Source: Aestuariimicrobium ganziense
GTDB lineage: Bacteria > Actinomycetota > Actinomycetes > Propionibacteriales > Propionibacteriaceae
Assembly: GCF_015352975.1 (NCBI RefSeq)
Contig: NZ_JACYIZ010000007.1
Span: 1-57,328, forward strand
DNA length: 57,328 nucleotides
Direction of reading: 5' to 3'
The notes under the pieces were generated by a model, which saw only the letters and a program-made list of their open reading frames with translations, did no database searches and had not been told where the DNA came from. The position numbers were made by a program, and so were the translations under genes. Position 1 is the stretch's first letter. Each line of letters opens with the position of its first letter. Below, piece after piece: positions 25,326-34,504 of this stretch.

Positions 25326-25796
25326 ATGCCACGATCCAGCCTGCAGTTCGTCTGCTGGGGCAACATCTGCCGTAGCCCGATGGGTGAGGTGATGGCGAAG
25401 GCGTTGGCCGACGAGCGGGGCCTCGACATCGACATCGACAGCACCGGCGTGAGCGCCGAGGAGTCCGGCAACCCGCTCGACCGGCGGGCACGGGCAGTGC
25501 TCGAGCGGGCTGGCTACCAGCCCGGTCAGCACGTGGCGCGCCGGATCACCGAGCAGGACATCCGCAACACCACGCTGCTGGTGGCCGCCGAGCAGATCCA
25601 CGTCGACCGGATGCTCAGGCTCGTCCCTGATGCCACCAACATCCGCCTGGTCACCGACTTCGTCCCGGGTGCGACGCCCGGGACGCCACTGCCCGACCCG
25701 TGGTACGGCGGCCCTGAGGACTTCGTCGACACCCTCGAGGTGCTCGAGGTGGCGATCCCGAACATCCTGGACGAGGTGTCGGGCTCGCTGGGGTGA
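25326..25796 (+). CDS. low-molecular-weight protein-tyrosine phosphatase
   Basis: This 156-residue LMW-PTP has the P-loop CWGNICRSP near the N-terminus (CX5R, with the second Cys and Arg-Ser as usual) and the general-acid loop DPWYGG near residue 120, a conservative version of DPYYGG. ATG 25326 lies 8 nt after GAGGAG. In Actinobacteria such enzymes act on phosphotyrosine or phosphoarginine, or are secreted; no partner kinase is nearby. The 74-bp repeat array begins 48 bp after its stop. Confidence 0.92.
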   Translation: MPRSSLQFVCWGNICRSPMGEVMAKALADERGLDIDIDSTGVSAEESGNPLDRRARAVLERAGYQPGQHVARRITEQDIRNTTLLVAAEQIHVDRMLRLVPDATNIRLVTDFVPGATPGTPLPDPWYGGPEDFVDTLEVLEVAIPNILDEVSGSLG

Positions 25797-25843
25797 CGTC
25801 GGGGGCGGGCTCGTCCGATCTGGGGTGCGGCCGCACCCGGTTT

Positions 25844-26112
25844 GTGGCGTGAAACACGCGACTGACAGCAACTTGCGCGCCACGAACCGCTGGTGCCCAC
25901 GCGAGGTCGTCCGATTGGTGGCGTGAAACAAGCGACTGACAGCAACTTGCGCGCCACGAACCGCTGGTGCCCACGCGAGGTCGTCCGATTGGTGGCGTGA
26001 AACACGCGACTGACAGCAACTTGCGCGCCACGAACCGCTGGTGCCCACGCGAGGTCGTCCGATTGGTGGCGTGAAACACGCGACTGACAGCAACTTGCGC
26101 GCCACGAACCGC
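25844..26112. repeat. 74-bp near-perfect tandem repeat, three full copies and one partial
   Basis: Units start at 25844, 25918, 25992 and 26066 (the last ends after 47 bp). The only difference noted among copies is one base in the second (ACAAGCG for ACACGCG). Each unit begins GTGGCGTGAAACA and reaches GCGCGCCAC about 40 bp later, so GTGGCG and CGCCAC can pair as a hairpin; the remaining 27 bp is an identical linker. The minus strand has no stop in any frame across the array. It fills most of the 25797-26150 gap; no gene is seen there. Confidence 0.9.
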
Positions 26113-26138
26113 GGGAGGGGCCCGGGCGAGGCCTGACC

Positions 26139-26144
26139 TAGGCT
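26139..26144 (+). promoter_or_regulatory. -10 TAGGCT, leaderless S51-like peptidase mRNA
   Basis: TAGGCT ends 6 nt before ATG 26151 (gap GGCCCC). It lies 27 bp after the end of the repeat array, whose last copy therefore covers the -35 region. Confidence 0.6.
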
Positions 26145-26150
26145 GGCCCC

Positions 26151-27044
26151 ATGACGATCTTCCTGGTGGGCAGCGGCCCGGGTGACGACGACTCCGGCAT
26201 GCGCGAGGTGTGGGACGCCTTCGTCGCCAGTGCCCGTGAGCGTGCCCGGCTCGACCAGACCAACCGGCTGGTGATCTGCATGCTGGGCACCGCCGATGAG
26301 ACGGCTCCCTACCTGCCCGCCTACCTCGACCCGATCCGGGCGCGCTGGGCCGAAGTCGAGCCGGTCGTGGTCAACCTGACCGACCCGGACGACGACGGTT
26401 CGGCCACCACCACCTGGCCCGAAGACGTCGAGCGGTCGGCCGGGCTGGTCGTCTGCGGTGGTTGGACGCCGGGTTACCTGAGCGCGCTCAGTCCCCACCG
26501 GGACGAAATCGGCCGCATGGTGCGCCGTGACGTGCCCTACCTCGGCTTCTCGGCCGGCGCCTCGATCGCCAGCCGGCATGCCCTGGTCGGTGGTTGGCAG
26601 TTTCGCGGCATCCAGGTGCAGCAGGAGATCTCGGGTGAGGGCCTGGCGGAACTCACCATCCAGGACGGCCTGGCACTGGTCACCCCGATGGTGCAGGTGC
26701 ACACCGACACCTGGAGCAACGAGGGCGTGGTGATCACCGCCCTCGAGCACGGGCACGGCCAGCACGCGGTCAGCATCGACGAACAGACCTGTCTGGCGGT
26801 CGATCCGGTGACCGGACGCACCGCGCGCCTGGGTTCTGGACGACTGCGCTGGTTCACCCGGGAGCACGCCGGTGTTCTGGTGCGCACCGAGGAGCCCCCA
26901 TCCCCTGAGGTCCCCGATCAGGTGGAAGCAGCTGAGCCGGCCGACAACCCCGAGACCGAAGAAGCTGGGCCTGTCGAGACCCCTGAGCCGGTCATCACCC
27001 CCGAGGACGATCAGCCGGGCAGCTCGTCGTCCGACCAGGGCTAG
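26151..27044 (+). CDS. peptidase S51 (peptidase E/cyanophycinase)-like protein with acidic C-terminal tail
   Basis: 297 residues. The core (about 1-245) follows the S51 fold: an N-terminal MTIFLVGSGPGDD glycine loop, VVCGGWTPGYLSAL, and the nucleophile elbow YLGFSAGASIAS with the candidate catalytic Ser, followed by a His-containing strand. The last 50 residues are rich in Pro and Glu and probably disordered. Start at ATG 26151 fits the leaderless promoter. Relatives cleave Asp-X dipeptides or cyanophycin; no cyanophycin synthetase is nearby, so the substrate is open. Its stop overlaps the ribokinase remnant by four bases. Confidence 0.8.
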   Translation: MTIFLVGSGPGDDDSGMREVWDAFVASARERARLDQTNRLVICMLGTADETAPYLPAYLDPIRARWAEVEPVVVNLTDPDDDGSATTTWPEDVERSAGLVVCGGWTPGYLSALSPHRDEIGRMVRRDVPYLGFSAGASIASRHALVGGWQFRGIQVQQEISGEGLAELTIQDGLALVTPMVQVHTDTWSNEGVVITALEHGHGQHAVSIDEQTCLAVDPVTGRTARLGSGRLRWFTREHAGVLVRTEEPPSPEVPDQVEAAEPADNPETEEAGPVETPEPVITPEDDQPGSSSSDQG

Positions 27045-27557
27045 CTGGGCTGCGCCCCCAGCCCGGTGCATGCGAAGGCGCCCACCCGGGCGGCGAACCC
27101 GGCAGCGGTGACCAGGTCGTCGCCCTCCACGAGCCGTACCGCCAGGGCTCCGGCGAATGCGTCACCGGCCCCCGTGCTGTCGACGACATCGACCTGGGGC
27201 GAGACCACCTCGCCAATTCGACCGTCGCAGGCGACCAGAGCACCGCGGCCCCCGCGGGTCATCACCACCGACCGCACTCCAGCGTCGACCAACGCCGCGA
27301 CCACTTCCTGGTCACCCTCGGCCAGCCACCGAGTCGAGCAGCGCCAGGGCAGGCGCGGCGAACGGGTCGTCACCGACCGCGCCGACCATGGCCACCCGGG
27401 CACCCAGACGAGCAGTGGCCACCGCTTGGTTGGCCCCCTTCCCGCCGGGAGCCAGTGATCGGGAGTGGGCGTGCAGGGTCTCCCCCGGGTTCGGGATGCG
27501 TGCGCAACGCAGGATCAGGTCGAGGTTGATCGAGCCCACGACCACGATGTCCGCCAT
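27041..27557 (-). pseudogene. rbsK: ribokinase-family (PfkB) pseudogene with internal deletion
   Basis: ATG 27557 starts a normal ribokinase N-terminus: [12 protein letters not shown], then the [10 protein letters not shown] sugar-binding motif, to about residue 78. After the text SVAG the reading shifts frame near 27320 and resumes as a C-terminal domain: GVRSVVMTRGGRGALV and the PfkB signature VDSTGAGDAFAGALAVRL with its catalytic Asp. Only about 172 residues remain of some 300. The middle (about residues 80-210) is missing, so the product cannot be functional. Confidence 0.85.
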
Positions 27558-27667
27558 GGCGCGAGGCTACGCCTCGTCCCCCTCAAGGCACCGGACGACT
27601 GTCACCAAGCGCGCGCCACGCGTGACCCAACTGCGCCCCAACACCGACCAGATGGCAGGCTGGACCC

Positions 27668-28354
27668 ATGCAGATCCTCGTGGTGGACGACGACCAGGCC
27701 GTGCGGGACTCGCTCGCGCGCTCGCTGCAGTACTCCGGCTACGAGGTGGCGACGGCTGCTGACGGGCTGGAGGCGCTCGCCAAGTTGGCCGCGGTCAGGG
27801 CCGATGCGGTGATCATGGACGTGATGATGCCTCGCCTCGACGGGCTCGAGACCACCCGCATACTGCGCCAGGCCGAGAACGACGTGCCGATCATGATCCT
27901 CACCGCCCGCGACGCCGTCGGTGACCGGGTCGACGGACTCGACGCCGGCGCCGACGACTACATGGTCAAGCCGTTCGCGCTGGACGAGTTGCTCGCCCGG
28001 TTGCGTGCACTGACCCGTCGCTCCCGCCCCGAACCGGAGTCGGACTCCGAGACCCTGCACTTCGAAGACCTCGTCCTCGACCCGCAGACCCGCGAGGTCA
28101 CCCGCGCCGGCCGGCGGATCAGCCTGACCCGCACCGAGTTCGCCCTGCTGCACGTGTTCATGGAGCACCCCCGCCGAGTGCTCGAGCGCGGCTGGCTGCT
28201 CAACGAGGTGTGGGGCTTCGACTTCCCGACCACCGCCAACTCCCTCGAGGTCTACATCGGCTACCTGCGCCGCAAGACCGAGGGTGAGGGCGAGGCCCGC
28301 CTGATCCACACCGTGCGCGGCATCGGCTACGTGCTGCGTGAAACGCCCCCGTGA
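27668..28354 (+). CDS. OmpR/PhoB-family response regulator (MprA-like)
   Basis: 228 residues. The receiver domain has the acidic pair in VVDDDQ, phospho-acceptor Asp51 ([12 protein letters not shown]), the switch Thr in MILTARD and Lys in YMVKPF. The C-terminal winged helix (about 130-225) reads [38 protein letters not shown] and [10 protein letters not shown]. It overlaps the downstream kinase gene by four bases (GTGA), the usual arrangement. By similarity it belongs with MprA/TcrA-type regulators, which respond to envelope stress. Confidence 0.93.
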   Translation: MQILVVDDDQAVRDSLARSLQYSGYEVATAADGLEALAKLAAVRADAVIMDVMMPRLDGLETTRILRQAENDVPIMILTARDAVGDRVDGLDAGADDYMVKPFALDELLARLRALTRRSRPEPESDSETLHFEDLVLDPQTREVTRAGRRISLTRTEFALLHVFMEHPRRVLERGWLLNEVWGFDFPTTANSLEVYIGYLRRKTEGEGEARLIHTVRGIGYVLRETPP

Positions 28355-29799
28355 TCCGATTCCCAGACTGGCGGCTCTGGCTGCCCCGCTGGGCGCACCC
28401 CCCACGGCTCGGTCTGGGGCGGCGCTTGGTCGTGTTCACCCTGACCAGCCTGGCCCTGGCCTTGGTCGTGGTCGGTCTGGCCGCTTGGTTCTCGACCCGG
28501 TGGTCGCTCTATCGCGAGGTCGACGCGCAGCTGCAGTCGTTGGCTGACCATGCCGCACCGGCGATCCTGGCCGACTTCGAGAACATGGGTGGCCTGACCG
28601 CCGAGTCGCTCACCCCCAACCAGGTCGAGATCGTCGTCGTCAGCGCCGACGGGCAGATCACCTCGGTGCCGGGCCTCGACACGATCGTCTCGCCCGGCAG
28701 CCGTGAGCTCGCGGTGGCCCGCACCCAGAGCGGCGCCCCGGCCCACACCACCACCACGGCCAGCGGCGTCCGCTACCGGGCACTCGCGGTGCCACTGACC
28801 ATCAACGACCAACGCTATGCACTGATGATCGCCCGGCCACTGGCCCCGACCGACGAGACACTGGTCAGCCTCGGCTTCGTGCTGGTCTCGGTCGGCGCCG
28901 CCGGCCTGATCGGCATCGGCGCCATGGCGATGGCGGTCACCCGGTCGGCGATGACCCCGGTCCGGCGCCTGTCGCAGGCCGTGGCCCGGATCACCGAGAC
29001 CGACGACCTGCGCCCGATCGAGGTCACCAGCCGCGACGACCTGGCCAACCTGACGCTGTCGTTCAACACCATGCTGCTCAGCCTCGCCAGCTCACGCGAA
29101 CGACAACGCCGCCTGATCGCCGACGCCGGTCACGAACTGCGCACACCACTCACCTCGATGCGCACCAATGTCGAGTTGCTGGTGGCCGACGAGCAGTCCG
29201 GCATGCTGCCCGAGGGTGCCCGCGGTGAGATCCTGCACGACATCGCCGGCCAGTTGGCCGAGTTCACCGCGCTGGTGGGCGACCTCGTCCAACTGTCGCG
29301 CGACGAACGGGTCTTCCCCGCCCCCGAGCCGCTCGACTTCGCCGAAGTGGTGCGGGCGGCGATCGTGCGCGCCCGCCGCCGCGGCCCAGGTCTGGTGTTC
29401 GACGTCGAACTCAACCCGCTGTTCATGATGGGCGAGTCCGACACCCTCGAACGCGCCGTCACCAACCTGCTCGACAACGCGGTGAAGTTCTCACCACCCG
29501 GGGGGACGATCCGGGTGCAACTCGAGGGCGACCGGCTGCGGATCTCGGACGAAGGTCCCGGCATCGCCGAGGAGGACCTGCCCCACGTCTTCGACCGCTT
29601 CTACCGCTCCGACCGGGCCCGCAACACCCCGGGAACTGGCCTGGGCCTGTCAATCGTGGCGCACACCATCAACGCCCACGGCGGCACCGTCCAGGCCGGA
29701 CGCGCAGCCGGCGGTGGTGCCGAGTTCACCGTGCATCTGCCGGTGAGCAGCAGCCACCATGCCGACGAGTCCGGCCGCCAGCCTGTGGTGCGCGACTGA
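28351..29799 (+). CDS. sensor histidine kinase with HAMP domain (MprB-like)
   Basis: 482 residues, GTG start overlapping the regulator's stop. Membrane helices lie at about 25-48 and 170-195 with a periplasmic sensor of about 120 residues between them. Then come HAMP (about 196-248), HisKA with H-box His261 ([13 protein letters not shown]), and HATPase with the N-box [12 protein letters not shown]1 DEGPGI, the F-box FDRFYRSD and G2 [11 protein letters not shown]. It is the partner of the adjacent OmpR-type regulator. The signal is unknown. Confidence 0.93.
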   Translation: MIRFPDWRLWLPRWAHPPRLGLGRRLVVFTLTSLALALVVVGLAAWFSTRWSLYREVDAQLQSLADHAAPAILADFENMGGLTAESLTPNQVEIVVVSADGQITSVPGLDTIVSPGSRELAVARTQSGAPAHTTTTASGVRYRALAVPLTINDQRYALMIARPLAPTDETLVSLGFVLVSVGAAGLIGIGAMAMAVTRSAMTPVRRLSQAVARITETDDLRPIEVTSRDDLANLTLSFNTMLLSLASSRERQRRLIADAGHELRTPLTSMRTNVELLVADEQSGMLPEGARGEILHDIAGQLAEFTALVGDLVQLSRDERVFPAPEPLDFAEVVRAAIVRARRRGPGLVFDVELNPLFMMGESDTLERAVTNLLDNAVKFSPPGGTIRVQLEGDRLRISDEGPGIAEEDLPHVFDRFYRSDRARNTPGTGLGLSIVAHTINAHGGTVQAGRAAGGGAEFTVHLPVSSSHHADESGRQPVVRD

Positions 29800-29819
29800 G
29801 CACCTGAACCCCGGGACCC

Positions 29820-29825
29820 TAGGCT
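29820..29825 (+). promoter_or_regulatory. -10 TAGGCT, leaderless beta-propeller/membrane operon
   Basis: TAGGCT ends 6 nt before GTG 29832, 20 bp after the kinase stop, so this pair has its own promoter. Confidence 0.6.
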
Positions 29826-29831
29826 GACCGT

Positions 29832-31652
29832 GTGTCTGCGTGGCCACCACCTCGGCCCCCGGCGGCCGGGAGCTTCCCTCCCCCACCACCGGGCGCCAGA
29901 CCTGTGCTCGCACCCCCGCCGGTGCAGGCTCTCGCGTCCACTCCTCCACGTCGGCGACTTCCGTGGTTGTCAGTCGTCCTGCTCTGCCTGGCCATGGTCA
30001 CCAGCGTCGGCCTGGCCCGGCTGACCGCCCAGGGCGGACGACACGACGGCGCCGGCGCCGCCACCTGGATCGGCACCGACGGCCTGGTCTCGTGGATGGG
30101 CAACCAGTCCACGTCGGAGACCGTCGAGACCCAGTTGGCCAAGGGCGGGCAGCCGTTCGTCAACACCTACCCAATGTTCGTGCTGGTGGCACCGCCGTTC
30201 GAAGAGGCGCTGAAGGCCACCTGGGTGCTGGAACGCCGCGGCCCCGAGACCGAACTGTCGACCTCACTGCTCGGGGTCACCGACCAGGGGATCGCCACCC
30301 TGGGAACCGTGCACACCACGGCCTGGGCGCTCTACCACCCCGGACGCACAGACATCCCCGCCGATCCCCAGGTCGGTCGCACCTGGAGCCAGCAGGGTCT
30401 GCTGCGCACCCAGACCGACGAGGCACTGCAGTGGACCAGCCAGGGAGAGGTGCTGGCGGGCACCCAGGCCGGCTGCCTGCGCTTCCGGATCAGTGAGACC
30501 TGGAGCAACGGCCACCAGCAGACCAACGACCTCGAGCGGTGTCCGGGACGAGGCATCGTCGCCGACCACGGACGCGGCCTGATGCCGATCCCGGGACGAG
30601 TGGGCGACCTGCCCGAGATCAACCTCACCCCCACCTCGACGGCACCGACCTCTCTCACCCCGCAGCGCCTGACCGTCAAGCACACCGGACAGACCACCTC
30701 ACCGATCGTGTCAGCGGCCCCGGTCGTGATGAACGGGGCGATCGCCCTGGTCAACCGCAGCACGGGGAACCTGATGGTCGGGGTGGCCCGCGGTGACCAA
30801 CTGACCGTGCTGTGGGAACGCCACCCCGGCGGAGCGTCCCTGACGCTGACGGGCTTCGGCGACCTGGTCGTGGTGGGCACCACGCAACGACGGCTGATCG
30901 CCTACACCACCGTCGGCCACCGGGTCTGGGAGCAGGCCACCGACGACGTGGTCACCCATGCGCTCGCGGTGTCGCCGCAGCGTCTGCTCGCGCTCACCGC
31001 GACCGGCACCGTGACGGTGCACGACGTGATGACCGGGCAGGTGGTGTGGACTCGTGACCTGGGCACCGATCGCCAGTCACGGCCGACGCTGTGGGGCGAC
31101 ACCGTGGTCATCCCCTTCGAGGAGTCGCTCTGGGTGCTCGACGTGCGCACCGGCGAGACCCGTACCCAGCGGCACCTGCCGTCCGGGGTGGACTTCGCGA
31201 CCGCCACCCCCGATGGGGTGCTGCTGTACGACAACTCCGGCCACCTGGCCCTGCTCGGGTACGACGGGCGCCTGCGGTGGGAGACGGTGATCGCCAGCGC
31301 CCGCTACCGCGACGGCGCCTTGGTCGGAGACTCGTCGGCGGTGGTGGTCAGCGAGGACGGTGCCGCCGTGGTCGACCTGGCCACCGGACGACGTCGGCCG
31401 GTGAACACCCGCGCCGACCATGCTGTGCCGTTCGTGGTCGATGGACGACCGGTCGTCCTGGCCGTCCAGTCGGGCGGATGGACGCTGGTCGGTGCCGATA
31501 CCGCCGTGCTCGCCCGCGACGATTCGCGCAGCTGGACCACGGTCATCCGCAGCGTCAGTTCGGTGACCACCGAATCCAACGGGACGAGGACCGCCGGCGC
31601 CACGGTGGGGCTGGACAGCGACGGTGCCTTGTGGCTTTGGGGCACACCGTGA
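29832..31652 (+). CDS. membrane-anchored PQQ-like beta-propeller protein
   Basis: 606 residues. A Pro-rich cytoplasmic head (about 1-40) precedes one membrane helix (LPWLSVVLLCLAMVTSVGL, about 43-62), and the rest is probably extracellular. From about residue 295 onward there are WD/PQQ-type blades: NLMVGVARGDQLTVLWERH, LIAYTTVGHRVWEQ, VTVHDVMTGQVVWTRDLG, LWVLDVRTGETRTQRH and LALLGYDGRLRWET. GTG 29832 suits the leaderless promoter. Its stop overlaps the next gene by three bases, so the two proteins probably act together. It is divergent in kind from PQQ dehydrogenases: no catalytic residues are seen. Function unknown. Confidence 0.8.
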   Translation: MSAWPPPRPPAAGSFPPPPPGARPVLAPPPVQALASTPPRRRLPWLSVVLLCLAMVTSVGLARLTAQGGRHDGAGAATWIGTDGLVSWMGNQSTSETVETQLAKGGQPFVNTYPMFVLVAPPFEEALKATWVLERRGPETELSTSLLGVTDQGIATLGTVHTTAWALYHPGRTDIPADPQVGRTWSQQGLLRTQTDEALQWTSQGEVLAGTQAGCLRFRISETWSNGHQQTNDLERCPGRGIVADHGRGLMPIPGRVGDLPEINLTPTSTAPTSLTPQRLTVKHTGQTTSPIVSAAPVVMNGAIALVNRSTGNLMVGVARGDQLTVLWERHPGGASLTLTGFGDLVVVGTTQRRLIAYTTVGHRVWEQATDDVVTHALAVSPQRLLALTATGTVTVHDVMTGQVVWTRDLGTDRQSRPTLWGDTVVIPFEESLWVLDVRTGETRTQRHLPSGVDFATATPDGVLLYDNSGHLALLGYDGRLRWETVIASARYRDGALVGDSSAVVVSEDGAAVVDLATGRRRPVNTRADHAVPFVVDGRPVVLAVQSGGWTLVGADTAVLARDDSRSWTTVIRSVSSVTTESNGTRTAGATVGLDSDGALWLWGTP

Positions 31653-33511
31653 GGGAGGTCATCGGTGTCTTCGCCTCGGTGCTGCGCCATGTCTTCGTGG
31701 CCCCGGTCAGCGAGGGTGCGCCGCAACCCTCGCAGTGGCCCCAGCCGTTGCGCTGGGTGGTGGCGCTGGCGACGGCGGTGATCCTCACGCTGGGACTGGT
31801 GGCCGCCTTCGGTGACCGCCTGCGTGCCCTGGGCACCCTGATCAGCGTCGACCACTTCATGACCTTCCCCAACTGGGCGATCAGCCCGATGTTGTGGATC
31901 GGCGTCTTCGTGATGACGCTGCTGTTCAGCGCCACCCTGCGCACCCACTGGGCGGTGACGGTGGTGGTCTGGTTCACCGTCGCGCCGCAGATGCTGATGC
32001 TCTCGGCTGCCGGCGGGGCGCTCGGCATGGGAATGGCGTTGCTGGCCATGCTCGTGCTCGCGGTCGCCCCGTGGGTGGTGCGGCGACGGCGTTGGCACGT
32101 GGGTGAGGTGGTGCTGGTCTGGCTGATGCTGCAGGTGGCGGTGCTGCTGCCGCTGTGGCTGTCGCCGGCCCAGGGGCTGGGTCTGGACGCCCGGACCCTG
32201 TCGATGCTCAACATGCAGTTGGCGCTCACCGCCCTGGCCGCACCGGCGCTGGCCACCGCCGGCTATGCGGCGGTCGAGATCACGGTCAACGCGAGCCAGT
32301 GGCTGGCCCACGACCTGCGCCGGCTGGGTGTGCGTGCACCGGTGAGTCGCTGGCTGCTGGTGGCGGTGCTGCTCACCGGCGCTTGGCGGGGCTGGAGTGT
32401 GGTGCGCAGCCTGCTGTCGGACGAGCGGGGATGGGTGTGGTCGGACTTCGTCTCCACCGTGCTGATCGTGGCGGCCGCGGTCGGGCTGTGCCTGCTGCTG
32501 TGGAACCGCTCGCCATTGATATCGGGCGAGCGTCGGGCGGTGTGGCCGGTCGGACGACCAGCCCAGCTCGCCGAGGTGTGGAGCCCGTGGACCCTGCTGA
32601 TGGGGGTCTCGCTGGCGGTGACGCTGTGGCCCCACAACCTGTTGGCGTCGCTGGGCACGATCCTGGGGGTCTTCGACGTACCCGAGTCGGTGCGCCAGGC
32701 GATCGACGCCGTGCAGCGCGGCGTCGGCGGCGCGGTGGCACGGGCGGCCGTGCGGGCGGGCTTCGCCGTCGGACTGTTCGTGCTGGCGTGGCGGCGGGCC
32801 AGGCGCGGCAACGCCGCCCTGGTGTTGCTGGCCTCGTGCACCGTGGCGCTGTGGCTGCCCCTGATGATGAACCTGGTGACCGGCGGGCGACTGACGGTCG
32901 ACTGGAACGTGCGTGATCTTGCGCTGGTCACCTCGGGTGTCGCGGTGGTCTGGCTGGTCGTCACCGCTGTTCGTGGACGACTGCACAACGGCGTGCTGCT
33001 GGGGGTGTGGGTGGTGTGGCTGTTGCCGCAGCTCTACCAGTTCCGCCAGGTGATGTCGGACCCCACCGAGCTGGCCGGCCTGGTGTCTCCGATCGCGCTG
33101 GTGCTGCTCGGGCTGCTGTGGCGCCTGGCCACCGACGGCAACTTCGTCCGGGGTGACAACGACGCCTTCCCGCGCACCTCGCGGGTGCTGCTGCTGGTGG
33201 CCAACACCGCGGTCGGCATGATGGTGCTGGCGGTCGTCGCCCTCGGCGGCGGGCAGGCACCCTTCACCGCGGTCAACAACTGGGTCGAGCTCGGCGACAG
33301 CATGATCGGTGGGCCCTTGATGCTGGCGGCGATGCTGGCCCCGTTCCTGATCACCGCCTGGACCGCCCGGATCAGTGACGACCCACCGCCCGGTCCCGTC
33401 CCGGCAGTGGCGCCGGCGCCGGCCTGGTCAGCGGGCCTGCCAACGGCTCACGGGCAGGTGGGTGGGCAGGCTGCGCCGGGGGCCGCGCCGTTCCGCCAGC
33501 CCCACCCCTGA
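31649..33511 (+). CDS. large polytopic membrane protein of unknown function
   Basis: 620 residues with about 14 predicted hydrophobic helices (for example WVVALATAVILTLGLVAAF, MALLAMLVLAVAPWVV, VLVWLMLQVAVLLPLW). I recognise no family. GTG 31649 overlaps the stop of the beta-propeller gene, indicating coupled translation and a probable two-component complex with a cell-surface propeller and a membrane core. The C-terminus is a Pro/Ala/Gly-rich tail. The last 84 bases run into the 3' end of the glycosylase gene on the other strand. Confidence 0.8.
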   Translation: MREVIGVFASVLRHVFVAPVSEGAPQPSQWPQPLRWVVALATAVILTLGLVAAFGDRLRALGTLISVDHFMTFPNWAISPMLWIGVFVMTLLFSATLRTHWAVTVVVWFTVAPQMLMLSAAGGALGMGMALLAMLVLAVAPWVVRRRRWHVGEVVLVWLMLQVAVLLPLWLSPAQGLGLDARTLSMLNMQLALTALAAPALATAGYAAVEITVNASQWLAHDLRRLGVRAPVSRWLLVAVLLTGAWRGWSVVRSLLSDERGWVWSDFVSTVLIVAAAVGLCLLLWNRSPLISGERRAVWPVGRPAQLAEVWSPWTLLMGVSLAVTLWPHNLLASLGTILGVFDVPESVRQAIDAVQRGVGGAVARAAVRAGFAVGLFVLAWRRARRGNAALVLLASCTVALWLPLMMNLVTGGRLTVDWNVRDLALVTSGVAVVWLVVTAVRGRLHNGVLLGVWVVWLLPQLYQFRQVMSDPTELAGLVSPIALVLLGLLWRLATDGNFVRGDNDAFPRTSRVLLLVANTAVGMMVLAVVALGGGQAPFTAVNNWVELGDSMIGGPLMLAAMLAPFLITAWTARISDDPPPGPVPAVAPAPAWSAGLPTAHGQVGGQAAPGAAPFRQPHP

Positions 33512-34483
33512 GCGTTCCAGCAGCAGTTCCACCCGGTAACGGTGGGGACGAAGCAGCTCCAGCAGCGCCTGGGCCGAGTGGGCCGCAGCGTCCGGCCCGC
33601 CGAGGCCGCGGGCGATGATGCCGGGCACGTGGTAGTCGTCGATGCTCCAGGCGTCGGGGTCGCCGAGCGCGCCCTGGCGCACCTGGGACGCGGTCCAGGG
33701 CCCGATCCCGGGCAGGCTGACCAGCGCCCGCTCGAGCCGTTCGCCTCGGGTGGTGGTCGGTTCGTCCGCCGATTCGACGAGGATCCGCTGCAGGGAGTCG
33801 GTGCGACGGAGCGCCCCGACCAGGGTCCGCGCCCGGGTGTGCTCGACACCGGCCTGCAGGAAGTCCCAGCTGGCGATGGCCGCCCACTGCGCCCCGGTGG
33901 GCGGGCAGACCATGCCGCGGGCGGGGTGCTCGTCCAGCTGGGCCGGACCGGGCGCGGGCGTACCGAACCGCCGGACGAGCATGCGAATCGAGTCGAAGGC
34001 CTCACGGCCGGTCACCCGCTGTTCGATCACGCTCGGGGCCAGCGACTCGGCCACCAGGTCGGTGGCACCCAGCGGCAGCCGGTGGCGACGCAGCAGCGGC
34101 CCGATCACCGGGTGGTCGGTGGTGAAGGCATCGGCGTCGTCGTGGCAGCCCAGCAGCCGCGGCAGTTGGCGCAGGGCCCAGCCACTGCCCGGCCCCCAGG
34201 CGCGTGCCTCGACATCGTCGCCCCCTGCCCCGGGCCCCTCGGTGGCCCCGCTGGCGGCCAGCCGCAGCAGCACCGGGCCGTCTGGAGTGGACGACGCACG
34301 CCACCAGACCTGGCCGTGGCGGCGCAGCGTCGGGTCGCCATGGCCGCGTTGCAGGCGGCCGAGGTTCCACAGCCCGGCGGCGCCACCGGTCACGATCGTG
34401 CGCGCCTGCGGCTGTAGGGTCGCTTCGACGGTGTCGGTGCTCTCGCCCACGTGGGCTGGCACCGGTGTCGCGTCCTGACCCAT
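33428..34483 (-). CDS. AlkA-like DNA-3-methyladenine glycosylase (HhH-GPD)
   Basis: 351 residues. The base-excision HhH-GPD domain spans about 165-330: SVIEQRVTGREAFDSIRMLV, the helix-hairpin-helix LPGIGPWTASQVRQGALGD, and the catalytic Asp in WSIDDYHVPG. The N-terminal domain (about 1-150) carries RRHGQVWWRAS and YxLRQLP-like text as in actinobacterial 3-methyladenine glycosylases. ATG 34483 is chosen as the first in-frame Met after the divergent YibE/F gene start (21 bp between them). Lesion preference is not decidable. Confidence 0.87.
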   Translation of the reverse strand: MGQDATPVPAHVGESTDTVEATLQPQARTIVTGGAAGLWNLGRLQRGHGDPTLRRHGQVWWRASSTPDGPVLLRLAASGATEGPGAGGDDVEARAWGPGSGWALRQLPRLLGCHDDADAFTTDHPVIGPLLRRHRLPLGATDLVAESLAPSVIEQRVTGREAFDSIRMLVRRFGTPAPGPAQLDEHPARGMVCPPTGAQWAAIASWDFLQAGVEHTRARTLVGALRRTDSLQRILVESADEPTTTRGERLERALVSLPGIGPWTASQVRQGALGDPDAWSIDDYHVPGIIARGLGGPDAAAHSAQALLELLRPHRYRVELLLERSGVGLAERRGPRRSLPTHLPVSRWQAR

Positions 34484-34504
34484 TCGACCAGAGTAGGTGG
34501 AGCC

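Noticed and set aside
25844..26112. CRISPR array in the 74-bp repeats
   Set aside because: The units, including the 27-bp linkers between hairpin parts, are identical; there are no varied spacers and no cas genes.
25239..27071. 610-codon minus-strand frame across the phosphatase, repeats and S51 gene
   Set aside because: It runs antisense to two motif-bearing genes and through the repeat array; openness reflects base composition.
29832..31652. PQQ-dependent dehydrogenase
   Set aside because: The propeller lacks recognisable cofactor-binding and catalytic residues, and no PQQ genes are nearby.
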